Source of the DNA: Nymphaea colorata
Taxonomy: Eukaryota; Streptophyta; Magnoliopsida; Nymphaeales; Nymphaeaceae
DNA: 64,000 nucleotides
Direction: 5' to 3'
Assembly: GCF_008831285.2 (NCBI RefSeq)
Contig: NC_045150.1
Location: 4,106,001-4,170,000 of the forward strand
The position numbers were made by a program, and so were the translations under genes. The notes under the pieces were generated by a model. It saw only the letters and a program-made list of their open reading frames with translations. It had not been told where the DNA came from and did no database searches. Shown one piece after another: positions 41,701-55,300 of this stretch (the stretch's first letter is position 1; each line of letters begins with the position of its first letter).

Positions 41701-44700
41701 AGGCAGAAAACCTCTATTTCTCTATGAGACCAATCAGTTGGTGTCTCCTAAGCGTACTTCTCTTCTTTAGAAAGGTATTTATTACAATTAGGTGGTTCAT
41801 GCCCTTATTCACATGGGGAAACCTTATGTAAGCTTCCAGTTATTTTTCATTAAGTTTATCCAAGCATGCTTTGAAAGAAGGCCCAACTCTCATAACGTCC
41901 TTCTTCATGGGAAGGTAACTAACAAGAACATGTCAATCTTGCAGTGAAACCAACCTGCACAGCAAAGCCATGAAGCCTGGTTCCTCCAGTTATGTTATTT
42001 CTTCCTCCCATACACAAATACACCTTCAGAAAATGACAGAGACACATGCTCCTATGCAACTAAACAGCCTAAATACTAAAAAATGAAACCAAAGAGCAGT
42101 AAAAATATTCAGATAGTAAATAAAGTTACCAACCAAATCTTGTTTTAGCTGACTAGACATTGTGAAACTATATATGTCAAATAATTAAAATTTATTTTCA
42201 AACAGTATGTAAGAACAATCATGAAATGTAGTGCTTCGACAACCAAACTAGTACGCATAAAAAGTTCCACATAGAAAGAAACTAATAATTAAAATCAGGC
42301 ACCTGAGTTTCCAGTTAGCAAGCCACCAAGAAACTTTCTCACTGATGGAAGCAGGTTGCACCAATTCCTGAATTCATTGAATGACATGGTATGTTCGCTG
42401 CCCCTAACTTCCACTGAAAATGTAGCAGCATTCAGTAAAACTTCCACAATATTCAGGTACGAATTGCACCCATCTTTTAGGCATTTTGAAGAAAAAATTG
42501 TCCCATGCATTGAAAGTAGGGCAGCTTCCAAATCGGACCTGAAATACAAAAGTATAGGGGTAAAAACAACTTTCTACTTTTTCATTGTTTATTTTCCTGA
42601 TTTCACTTTTTCCATGTTTAAAATTATCAAATATCATGATGTATCAAACAAGTGAAGGATCACAATATTTCATAATGACCAAGTATCATAGTGTTTCATA
42701 AAGACCAATTGTTAGCCTTCAAAGTTCAAACATCTTAAACATCTAGATCACTACACAAACCCACTTCGCTTATCTACCAGAACAACCCACTCAATTCAAG
42801 TTGCATGGGATACTGTAAAGGTCATGCATCATAAGCATAAGCCAGTAAAACATGCCCATCTCAGATCAGGTTCTGGAAAGAATTACAAATCAAGAAAAGA
42901 AAGGAACCCTCAAATTTTTTAAACATAAATAGGAAAATATAAAAATACAGCAAAAAGGTCAACATATAGATAATTATACAGATATGCCTCCATTCTCCCA
43001 CCTTCCTATCACATTTTCACACATGTACACGTACACAAAAACATGGGTATGTGTAGATACTAGATAGATGTTAAAATTTAAAAGTAACTTAAGATAAGTA
43101 ATCTACAAAAGGAAAAACCAACAGAGCATCATTAACCATGCCAATCCTACAAAAAAATAAGTTATCACATTTTTTGAAAAAGAAATGATTTAAAGATGAA
43201 CCAAACCACAAAAGCTAAAAAATAAAAATAAAAAACATTGAAAAACATATAACGCCAAGTGACTGAATAAGAAAAGTGCTTTAAATTCAAAATGCAATAA
43301 AATTGAAAATGATGCCCTAACTTTAGTGATGTATTGCTCCCATAAAGTGGTAGGTTTCTGCTTCACACATTTACCATCGATATTGAATTTTATAACATAT
43401 GACAAATTATGCAGATCATTGAAATAATCAAGCAAGTGTGTATCAACATGCCATTGCTTGATTGATACAAGTGCTCACCTATGACAAGCTTTGAAAGAGC
43501 TATGCAGAAAAAAGAGAAAGTCAAGAGTAAGGGTGGGCATCAAGCCGGGCCCTGATGGGTGTCGATGACCTGCCTCATAATGGACAATACTTCAGTTAGG
43601 AAGATGACTGACAGGCCCCAATTAACCCGGGCCTGGCCCTGCCTGATAAGCAATTGGGCCAGGTTGGCCCGAGTCCGGAGGGCCTGACAAAGGCCCGGAT
43701 TTTTAGGATTTGAAATAGTATTTGGTTAGGCTTTACTTGTATTTTACTTGTTTATTTTTGTATTTTTATTGTCCTTTATGTTTCTGTTTATTTTCCTTCA
43801 TTTTCTGTTTATTTTTCCTCAGTTGTGAGCTCAGATGAGTTCATTTTAGAAGCTGTTCAGACACCCAACGACTTGTTTTCTAGCCTTTGGACTCCAACAG
43901 CTAGTTACTTCTTGTATATATATGGGCTTTTTGCCCTTTTTGTAATTATGATAATAAGAGTGCCATACGTATTGTAAGCAATCACATCTTTCATGAAAGG
44001 ACAAGTACATTCAAATGGACTGCCATTTCGTAAGAGGAGAACTTTTCAAGAAGATGATTAAGCTTCCATTGGTTTCATCTGAGTTTCAGTTAGCAGATAT
44101 GTTAACTAAAGGTTTTACTTTTCAAGAAGATGTATTTGGTTAGGTTTTACTTGTCTTCTTTATTTTTGTAATTTTCACTGTCCTTTATTTTTCTTTTGTT
44201 TTCCTCAGTTGTGAGCTCAGCTGATACTCATTTTAGAAGCTGTTCAGTTTTCTAGCCATTGGGACTCCAACAGCTAGTTACTTCTTTTATGTTTATGGGC
44301 CTTTTTCTTTTTTTGTAATTATGCTTCTTAAGCTCATTGCTTTGATTGATAAGAGATTTTGGTTGAGTGCTCAGTGCATTGTTCCTTCTAGTTAGAGATC
44401 CCTTTTTGTGTGAACTATATATTTTTATGTAGATTTGTATAAGCTGTTCTTTGTAGTTTGTATGCCCTTTTTGTATAAGTTGTACCATGTGTACTTTTGT
44501 GGGAGAGATCAAGAGTATAAATTATACCTGCATCATAGATATTTCGATATTTTTGAAAATACCACAGTATAAAAATATAATGATATTAACTGAAAAATTC
44601 AGAAAAACAAAAAAAGGCTAAAAATAGCGACATTTTGAAAAAAATGTGAAAATAAATTTATTGAACGTTTCTTTCACATTTTTCCATGAAACATTAATAT

Positions 44701-47700
44701 TATCATGGACTCAATTTTAAACTTAAACAGTTAAACTAATTTTTTTATTATTTTTATCATCATTAAAAGACTCTTTTTATCACTTTCATCTAGTTTTATT
44801 TATGTATCCTTATCAGTTTTTCTTTATCTTATTTTTATCTAATGTTTAGAATTTTTTTCATTTTCTAAAGTTTGCTGCAATTTTCCCGAGATTTTTCCTA
44901 GCAACTATTGCGCTTGACTAGGGTTGTGCATTGGGCCAGCCCTAAATGGGAGCTTAACCCAAGAAAAACCTCAAGATGCTTGTACTAATATGGGATCCAG
45001 TACTAAAGCACCATTTTCATCTACTTAATCAGGAGGATCTTTTTAGGAACCATTATTCTTGCTCTTGACTAGGGTTGTGCATTGAGCCAGCCCTAAATGG
45101 GAGCTTAACCCGAGAAAAACATCAGGATCCTTGTGCTAATATGGCATCTAGTGCTAAAGCATCATTTCATCTACTTAATCAGGAAGACCTTTTTAGGAAC
45201 CATTATTCTTGCTCCTAAATCGAGCTATAGACTATACTATATAGTGATGTTCCCCTTTACACAGAAGATAATGGGAGCCTCAAGATCCTTGAACTTAGAG
45301 GGCATCTGATGCTAAAGCATCGTATTCATTTGGTTAACTAGGAAGACCTTCCTAGGAACTATTGCTTTTGGACACAAAAACATTTCAAATTTGCCATTTG
45401 TAATGGAATTAGTGTTTTTCATCTCCTCAGCATTATCTCTTGTGATTAGCATATTGTCACCAGAGTAATAAGACAACCATTCTTGCATTTATTTATTTAT
45501 TTATTATTATTATTTCTTACAAACAACGTAATTTCAGTAAAGCAAAACGTAAAACCACTTTACAACATGAAATCATTAAATTTATCATACCAACTTTTGG
45601 AAGTTTGATTCAAACCACAAAGCGCTTATGAAGACAAAAGAATTTTCCTTTAAAACATCCATACCTAGGACAGGATCCAATATAAACTTCTTCATTTGGA
45701 ACTTTATTTACAAAACCACTCTTGAAATTCATTTGAAAAATATTCCATTTTTTGAAGATGCTAAGGTAAATATCTAGCCATTGTCATCCTAGTAACTGGT
45801 TTAGAAGTCTCACTATAATCAATGGAATATTCTTGGAAGTACCTTTTCGCAACTAACCAGGCTTTGCATCTTTCAATAGACTCATTGCTTTTGGTTTTAA
45901 TTTTGAACTCATCATTATTCTATTGCCTTATTTTCATTTAGTAATTCTAAGATTTCCAAGTTTCAGCTCTAGTGAAAGCCTTAAGTTCATTGCTAATAGT
46001 TTCTCTCTATTTTATTATTCCTTCACAATTTCTAAGTTCAGTATCTGAATGAATAGCACTAATATATACTCTATATCTAAGAGAAAATAGCCATATGAGA
46101 CAACACCTTTTTGGAGTGTCATTGTTCTTTTAGTTTTATCATGGTTAGTACTACAAGGGTTAGTTGCCAACCCAGGGTTAGTTGTCAACCCAGGGACTAG
46201 TCGCTTAGCCAACCGACTAGTCCCTAGGTATTAGTTGGTTGGGCCCAAGATGGAAACTCGTCGATCAACTTGGTGACTAGTTGATTATTAGTCATGCATT
46301 GACTTGTCCCAACAAGGGCCTTTCAAAAAAAAGAAAAACCTGTGCTACGAACCACCAAATGTAGCACAGGTTTGCTTTAACCTACTTCCAGCCTCAGATG
46401 TACAATTTTACTATGCTTCCTTTCCATTTAATAGCTTTCCTTTAGCCTATTTTAATTAGATTTCCTTCAAACCTACACCCATCCTCCAACTTTCACATTT
46501 GCTTTTTAATCAGCTTTCCTTCAAATTTGCATCCAGCCTCTCTCTCTCTCTCTCTCTTTTCTCTGTCTCATTTGCAGTTGAAGTTGCAGCCTTACAGGTG
46601 TCAGATTTTGAGATATAACGCCAAACCATTGGATGGAATCTTTTGAAGATGCAAGAGGAGAAGAGGAGGAGGTGACTACACGTGCAATAGAGAGAGAAAA
46701 AAAAGAAAAGAGGGCAGCAACCATGGCCCTTCCTCCTTGTCATTAATATAACTTAATTTATGTTACAAGTAAATACAGAAAACAACAAGTATTTACAAGT
46801 ATGCCACCGCCCATTATGTTTGGGCGTGTGGGCAAGATGGATCGGGTCTAGGCAGACCTGATCCAATTCCTACAATCTTAACAGCCCCCCTCAAGTTGTG
46901 CATGAAGTTTGATCATGCACAACTTGTTCTTCAATTCCCAGAAATGGTGCCCTGTGAGCCCCTTGGTAAAAAGATCAGCTACTTGTTGAGACGTGGCTAT
47001 ATAAGTAGGAACAATCTCGGCTTCCTTGACCTTTTGATGAATGAAATGTTGATCAATCTTTATATGCTTAGTGCGATTATGTAGAACAGGATTGAAAGCA
47101 ATCTTGATCGCACTTTGGTTGTCACAAAATAAAGATGACTGAGCAATGGGAAGGGAGAGTTCCCCAAGCAGATGACGTAACCATGAGATTTCAGCTGTGC
47201 CTGCAGCCATTGCCCTATATTCTGCCTCAGTGTTAGATCTGGCAACTGCACGCTGTTTCCTGCTACTCCAACAAATAAGATTGGAATCAAGGAAGAGACA
47301 ATAACCTGAAACTGATCGTCTATCGTCTGGATCACCTGCTCAATCTATATCAGTGTAGGTGGAAATGTTATGTCCATTCAAAATAGTTGTCTGTCTTGTG
47401 TAAACGAGTCCATCCCCAATAGTAGCCTTAAGGTAACGCAAAATGCGTTTGGTAGCATCCATATGCCCTTTTGTGGGGTCATGCATAAACTGAGATACTT
47501 GATTCACTGCATACACTGGACGTGTAAAGGTAAAATATTGCAGCATGCCAACTATACTATGATAGAAACTAGGATTTGAGTATGCATCACTCCCATTAGA
47601 TGCATTCAGTTTTGTGTTGAGAACACTAGGAGTATTTATGGGCTTGCAATTTGTCATACCTGCTCTATCTAGAATATCAAGAGTATATTTATATTGTGTA

Positions 47701-50700
47701 AGAGTTAATGTGTCACCTTTTCTGTCAAGCTCAACACCCAAAAAATATAGTAGTTCACCAAGATCCTTCATCTTGAATTCTTGTTTCAATACCTCCTTAA
47801 CATGAGATATATGACATGAAGAATTTCCAATAAGAACTATGTCATCTACATATATGAGTAGCCAAGTGGTAACTTCACCCACACGATATATGAATAAGGA
47901 ATGATCAAGTGAACTTCGGAGAAAACCAGCCTGCTGTATATGGAGAGAAAATCTATCGAACTATGAGTGAGATGCTTGCTTAAGACCATACAACGATTTT
48001 TGTAATTTGCACACCCACTGAGTTGGATCATTGGTAGCATAACATGGGGGTTGTTCCAACTTCCATGTATACCTCTTCCTTTAGAAAACTATGAAAGAAA
48101 ACATTTTTAACATCCAACTGATATAAAGTCCATCCATGTGAGACTGCAAGAGAGATGATAACACAGATCGTTCCCATCTTGATGATTGGACTGAAAGTCT
48201 CATCGTATTCTTCCCCATACTGCTGAGTGAAGCCTCTAGCCACAAGACGAGCCTTATATCTATCAACGCTGCCATCGGGTTTGTACTTGAGTTTGTAAAC
48301 CCATTTTGAGCCCACTACATTCTTATCATCTGGACGAGGAACAATCTCCCAAGTTTGACATTCATTTAAGGCAGTCATTTCTTCGTTCATGGCCTCGACC
48401 CAATATTTGCTTCTGCATGCATGCTCATAGCATTTTGGCTCCACCTTTTTGCTCAATTCTCTCATAAAAAGCTAAAAATCCAAAGAGAAATTATCATAAC
48501 TTATCCATCTATCAATAGGGTGCCGCACACGTTCTGATCTACGTGGACAAGTAGTGACATTTTCTAGAGCAGTTGCTGGAATTGATCGTCGAGTATACAC
48601 TACTCCTGAAAACCGAGTAAGTGAAGACATGTTGTTGGTCTGAGTAGATGAAGGTGTGGTGTCCAACTGAGTATCTGTGGGTGTCTCAAACTCATCAATA
48701 ATTCTGTCACTTTGTGCATGGAATGTATCAGCCCATTAGCCTAATATTTCAGCATTCAGCCATGAACCATATACATCATCTATTACATTAAATGTTGCCT
48801 GTGGCTCCTTTAAATCCTTTAACCTAAGCTCATCAAAAACATGTCGTGAAATATACACACGCCCAGTCTTTGGATTGTAACATCTATAGCCCTTATAATT
48901 TTTTGCATAACCCACAAATCTGCACATAACAGCTCGATCTTAAAACTTATTTCTCAAGGAAACATCAACATGTACATAACAGACACACCCAAAAACACGT
49001 CGTTCATTATAATTCGGTTGTTCTTGGTGTAAAATAAAGAAAGGGGATTTTCCTTCAAGTAGAGACAATGGCAGTCGAAAAATGACATGAACAACAGTAT
49101 GAAAAGCTTCAGTCCACAAATTCATGGGCAGATCTGTGTCATGCATCATACTTAGTGCACGTTCAACTATGTGTCTATGCTTTTTTTCAGCAATGTCATT
49201 CTGTTGTCGTGTGTGTGGACAGGAAATCTGTTTAGTGATCCCATGATTTAATAAATACTCAGTAAAATCATTTGAAATGAATTCATTACCACCATCACAT
49301 TGGAAATACATGATATTACTAGAGTATTTGTTTTGAACCAAAGCATGGAATTGAGTGAACAAGCGGAAAACCTTTGATTTTCTTTTCATGAAGTGAAACC
49401 AAGTGTAACGAGAATAAGAATCAATAAAAACAACATAATATCTACTCCCGGAAGAAGAAATAGGAGCAGGCCCCTAAACATCAGAATATATGGTATCAAA
49501 TAACTTTGAAGCTCGCTTATTGACTGAAAAGGGAGAGCATGACTCTTACAAATATGACAGCTTGAGCACATGCTATACTCATTTACTGGACTTAGACTAG
49601 ACTTTTGTAATAGTCCGTCTGCAACAAGACTTTGAATGAAAGACCGACTACAATGTGCTAAACGACCATGCCAAATGGATGGCTTATCATACTCTGCTAT
49701 ATTGACTTCATTATGACTGGGAAAAGATGAATATGAAACACAAGACTTGGACACCTTTGGAGCTTCTTCAATGACATACATGTCTCCTTTGCGAACACCC
49801 TTAGCAAATGTCTTCTTGGTTCGAGCATCCTTGACATAAACAGAAGGAGTAAACTCAACAGAGGAATGACTATCATCAATAAGATTTGACACATAAATGA
49901 TCTTTTTCTTGACATTTGGAACAACAAGAACATTCTTTAAAGGTGTGGAGGAATGAGCTATGGATATGTGTGCATTTCCAATATGTGATATTTTGTGATG
50001 GGAACCATCTCATGTGACAACTGAGCCTTTATCTAAATAAGGGAGAGCACTAGAAAGCTTACTTGCATCACCGGTCACATGGACTGCAGCACCAAAATCC
50101 ACATACCATTGTCCTTCTTCATTTTGCTTAAGATTGACTTTAGACAAGGCTGTCATTAAAATCTGTTGCACATCAATAGGAATGTTTGATGCTGCAATCG
50201 TGTTCAATACAGTTGACCCTGTTGCCTCATTGTCACGCCTAACTTGTTTTCCCTTGTTTTGAGGGTTATGCCAACATTTTGACTTCACATGACCTCTCTT
50301 ATTGCAATAAAAGCAAATAGGTATTCTTCTTGGTACATTTGTCTGAGCATTTGTATTTGGTCTTGGAAGAATACCTCTCCCCATGTCTGCCTGTGAGTTC
50401 CAAACCCTAGGATGGCTTCCTTGCAAAGCATGGGTCCCCGTGACTAACACATTGTGACTGCCACAAGAAAATAATTCTTGTCATTGTACACGACTTGTTT
50501 CATGCTGAATCAATTTTGCTTTGAGGTCTTCAAAAGAGGGAAGAACAGGTAATACCTCTAAAGCAGTGCAGAAAACATCAAAATTTGAACCCAAACCACT
50601 CAAAGTCGGTTGTACTTTGTCCTTGTCACTGACTGGGTGCCCGATCATTGCAAGCTGGTCACTGACATTTTTGATTTCATGTATGTATTCCAAAACCGAA

Positions 50701-52262
50701 CGTGTTCCTCGCTTGATATCCTGAAATTGCCTCTTGAGTTGTAGAAATCTTGCTTCTGATACTTGAGAATACATGGTAGCGAGTACATTCCACAACTCCA
50801 GTGCTGAAAGATCATCATCAACGCCCGCCAGCACTTCTTCTGATAATGTGGAGGTGATATATGCTACAAGGGACTGATCATGTGTCATCCATGTTTCATA
50901 TTCAGGATTAATTTCAGCAACGATTTCTTGAATTTTCCCTGCAGCATTCTTCACCTCTCGCATGATCCATTCAGGTGGTGCAGGTGTGGTGCCATTGAGA
51001 TGCCCGTAGAAACGGTGACTCTTGATGAAAGGGATTATTTGATGTTTCCAAGTCAAATAGTTCGTGTGATTCAGCTTTTGGGAGATGAGTTGAGAGAGGA
51101 AACTGGATGACAATATGGAAGAATTGCGGTTGTGATGGTCCATGGTTGATTTTGAGGCTAAACGTATACGGATGAAGGCTTACGATAGGTACTAGGGTAG
51201 ACGATAGCAACCAGAAAAACAGGGAATTTTAGATTAGGGCAGACGTCAAGAACAAGGGCAGAGATAAAAGATTTTAGGGTTAGGGCAGAAAAACAAAAAT
51301 TAGGGCAAAGATTTTAGGGTAGGGCATGTTAAACTATAAATCCTTCACCAGCATATTGAAGAGGAGTCTCTTAGGATTCCACATCCTTGTAAAATGTGTT
51401 AAAATATTTAATGTCCTTGTAACATGTGAAGAGTCTCCTAGGATTCTATGTTGTAGTTAATATCCTTGTAACATGTGAAGTCTCCTAGGATTCTATGATG
51501 CAATTAATGTCCTTGTAGCTTGTGAAATCTCCTAGGATTCTACGATTGGAGACTCTTAGAATTCTGGAAATGGGATTATAAATAGAGACCGTGTCAACCA
51601 TTTTGGCCACGGCTTCTTCTCCTCAACTTCTTCTTGTTTTCATTCTCTCTCTCTCTCTCTCTCTATCTTCCTGCGTGAGTGCTGTTTTCTGGTTTTAGAT
51701 ATTGGTGTTAGATTTCTATCAGGGCAGAGATCAAGGATTTTAGGTTTAGGGCAAAAAAACAGAAATTAGGGCAGAGATTTTAGGGTTAGGGTAGAAAATA
51801 GAAATTAGGGTAGAGAATGAAACTCCTTACCGGACAATCTCAGTGAATGAAACTCCTTACCGGACAATCTCAGTGGCAACAACCTGGCTCTAATACCATG
51901 TAAGATTTTGAGATATAACGCCAAACCATTGGATGAAATCTTTTGCAGATGCAAGAGGAGAAGAGGAGGAGGTGATTGCACGTGCAATAGAGAGAGAAAA
52001 AAATAAAAGAGGGCAGCAACCGTGGCCCTTCCCCCTTGTCATTAATATAACCTAATTTATGTTACAAGTAAATACAGAAAACAACAAGTATTTACAAGTA
52101 CGCCACCGCCCATTATGTTTGGGTGTGTGGGCAAGATGGATCGGGTCTAGGCAGACCCGATCCAATTCGTACAATCTTAACAAGAGGTACTATCTCTTTC
52201 TCCAAAATGCAAAGCTCTCCTTGTGTTTATAATATATATCTTTATGTGCATATTCTGTGCAC

Positions 52263-52316
<54 letters not shown>

Positions 52317-55300
52317 TGGAGGTGTTCTGCATTTCTTTGTGTATGCATGCATGCATGCACACTAGAGGTGGGCGCGGGGCCGGGCCGCCGGTGGGGGCCC
52401 AGGTCGGCCCGACAGGACCCAACCCAACCCGTTAATATTTTAAAAATATATATATTTTTTATTATTTTTAATTTAATAATATATTTTTATTATTTAAAAT
52501 ACAATTTATATTCAAAAAAATTATTTTATTATTTAAAAAATATTTTTTTATTGTAACTGGACCCAGCCGGCCGGGCCCGGCCCCGGCCCCGGCCCCGGCC
52601 CGATTGCACAGTATTGTATGTTTCCGCACATAAATGCATATTTCTGTTTATATACAGAATATATAATAAGGAGGTATATGCTGTACACATAGTTGTCCCA
52701 CTAATTCACAAACTACTTCTAGAACACCAATTACTTACCAATTGAGTCTTCCAAATTCTTGTTTGTAGGTTCCTTCACCAAGTCCCTCTCAATTCCTATG
52801 TTTAACTTTCTTATGGATGAACTTGTTAATTTGAGAATGGGTACTCAAAAAGCATAACATACTATACAACATATATAAAATATCATCCTTTTATTGTTCA
52901 ATTATTATTTATTTATTTTTTCATTTTGTTTTTATTTTGTCGGTAGCTCCCAGCAAGTCATTGGGACTAATGGCTAGTTCGTGCTTTCCCATCCTCTATT
53001 TAAAGGGATATCCCTCTTGGAGGCAAGTTTTTTGTTTACCTTTTTTTCAAAATATTTTCCCCTTTATACTTTTTCTCAAGTTCCAGTGCACTATCTATGC
53101 TTCATGAGCATGAGCTTTATAAATTTTCTATCCTCTTGTGAGAGCATTTTTTGGCTTAGCTCTTCGTTAGCTCATTGTTGCTGGTTCAAGATTTTTTCTT
53201 TGAGCTACTCTTATGCTGGAGTCTGGGTCTCCTTTTTTTAGGACATTTACTGCCCTGCATAGATTCTAGGGGAACGTTATTGCCAAAATGTTTAGAAGAG
53301 TCCTTGTGACCTACTTTCCCTTGCAAACACCACATCACTACTCCCACAGAAATTGTGAGGGAAGTTAAGTTGTTTGTTTTTCTTTCAGAACAAACAATGT
53401 CGGAAGTTCTAGAAGACTACCTAGCTAACCTGAAGTTCTCAAGTCCAATCCTCTAGCCAGGTGGATAGAGGCACTTTCACAAATTCCAGCACTTATGGTC
53501 TCCCACGTCAATCAAAATGGATTTTGCTAGAAATAAATAAAAAATTTAGCACTAATATTCAACGATGCATCAGAAGACTGTGCCACTGAACTCCTTCACA
53601 ACTATTCTACTACTAAGTTGCTAATGACATCTTGAGTGAAAGATTATGACTGCCCCTTAACAGTTAACCACCTCATCCTATGTCATGATCATCATCAGCC
53701 ACTATTATATTCTAAATGCTTTTGAGGTTATCTGCATAACATGAGAATCAAGGTACCTTCCGCATGTAAACAGTATGAGAAACACAAGATGGGGCATATA
53801 TCTGAAATGTAACAAACCGGGAAGCAAGAATTGGTGCAAAAAAAAAGAATGTTTTATGGGCATACCTATTTACAAGACCATCTCCATTTATATCCAGAAT
53901 TTGATATATGAAATTATCAATTTCATCCCGAGTCCCTTTTTCATACGATGCCTGTAGTGGCAAGTCCAAAAGTCTCACATGACAGAATTACTGGAACTGC
54001 TGACTAGTCATGATTTGAACAAATCTATTGCCAGAAATTGCAGCTAGGGAAACAGCATAGAACTTAGCACTTGGTGATATAGACAACAAAAGGTTAAATA
54101 AAAAAGAAAGAGGTTTTACTTCAGAAACAATGGAAAACAATAAAACTATAAAAGTAAATCCTGGAAACAGTGGGAAAAGCTTTTGGTTGTTATCTTCTTA
54201 CACCACTTGAGAAAGACAAATCCTACTTTGAGATACTGGGTTGTCCTTAGCAAACTGCTCCAACAAGAAGCAAGGAGAAAACCGATTGCAGCTAAAACTT
54301 TCATGATATATATACATCAACACAATAGGAGCAAAAATTATAAGGCTGACCATAAGGGCATTTCAGAACTCACTTTAGCGATTACAAGATCTTCAAATGT
54401 AAGCTTCTGGTCGTTCCTTTCTTGTGTGACCAAGTCAAATATCCTCTCGCCAAGAGGCCCATGGATACCAAAAAATGCCTAGCATAATCCTTCAATATCT
54501 TAGTACAAAAAAATGTTCCTAATGGATAAAATAAAAAGAGAAAAGGGTATAAAGAACAGATTCTGCAGTACAGCCAAAAGAACTATCCCTGTTGCACATC
54601 TAAACCTTCATTCAAAGCCCTAAATTTGTATTTTTTTTTCTTGCATTTGCACTTCTCGTCAGAATAGCCCATGCCTTCTTTTGAAAGAGAATAATCAGTA
54701 CCTACGCTGCTTGGTGAAAAACCCTAAGTTCTCATTTCCTGTAAATCATGTTCTATAAAGAAGGTACCATTTTAGCTTTACGTGTCAAATTTGCTGCAAA
54801 ACCCCATTATTAATAAACAGTTATTCATGCACCAATTTATCTTTCATTGTATGCAAACCCAGGACATTTTTTTGGTAGGTTAAAAAACAAGACTTCCTCA
54901 GTTGTTACGCAAACTTGAGGCTATCACTTTCATTTAAGCACAATCATTTCTCAAGAACACTCATGGAGACCTTTACTGGTATCCTATTAGATGTCAAAAT
55001 ATTATGTGCGAGTTGGCTGGTGCCTGTTGTGCCCAGCATACCATATAACGAAGCCCTGAGCACTCAGCAAAAAAGCACTGCATTACTATTAGACAATCGA
55101 AACCCAATTTACCAAAGTCTTTGTTGGATTGATCAAGAACGTCACAAATTGAAGTTTATATCGTCATTAAAATAAATAAAACCGTTCCTCATCACAAAAG
55201 CACAACCAATACTGGCGAATCAGCGTCGAACAAATGACAGCACGTTTGAATTGATGGATACAACTTTCTGAATCATAATTCTGACAGAAATTATATTCCA

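Larger units (their letters stand above)
46599..52182 (-). mobile_element. nearly complete Ty1/copia retrotransposon C (5.58 kb)
   Basis: The element is structurally complete, on the same strand as the TLDc gene and within its intron 4. It comprises 5' LTR 51899-52182, primer site 51886-51898 (TGGTATTAGAGCC on the minus strand), leader, gag, protease, integrase, reverse transcriptase, RNase H, polypurine tract and 3' LTR 46599-46883. The gene order PR-INT-RT-RH is diagnostic of copia. The leader is enlarged by a nested solo LTR (51327-51721). The coding region is broken by stops and shifts. LTR divergence near 4-5 percent suggests an insertion of the order of a few million years ago; this estimate depends on an assumed rate. 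Confidence 0.93.

Noticed and set aside
38720-44500. Fragments D (38720-39912) and F (43720-44500) as two ends of one copia
   Set aside because: An intact TLDc exon (42303-42538) with correct splice sites lies between them.
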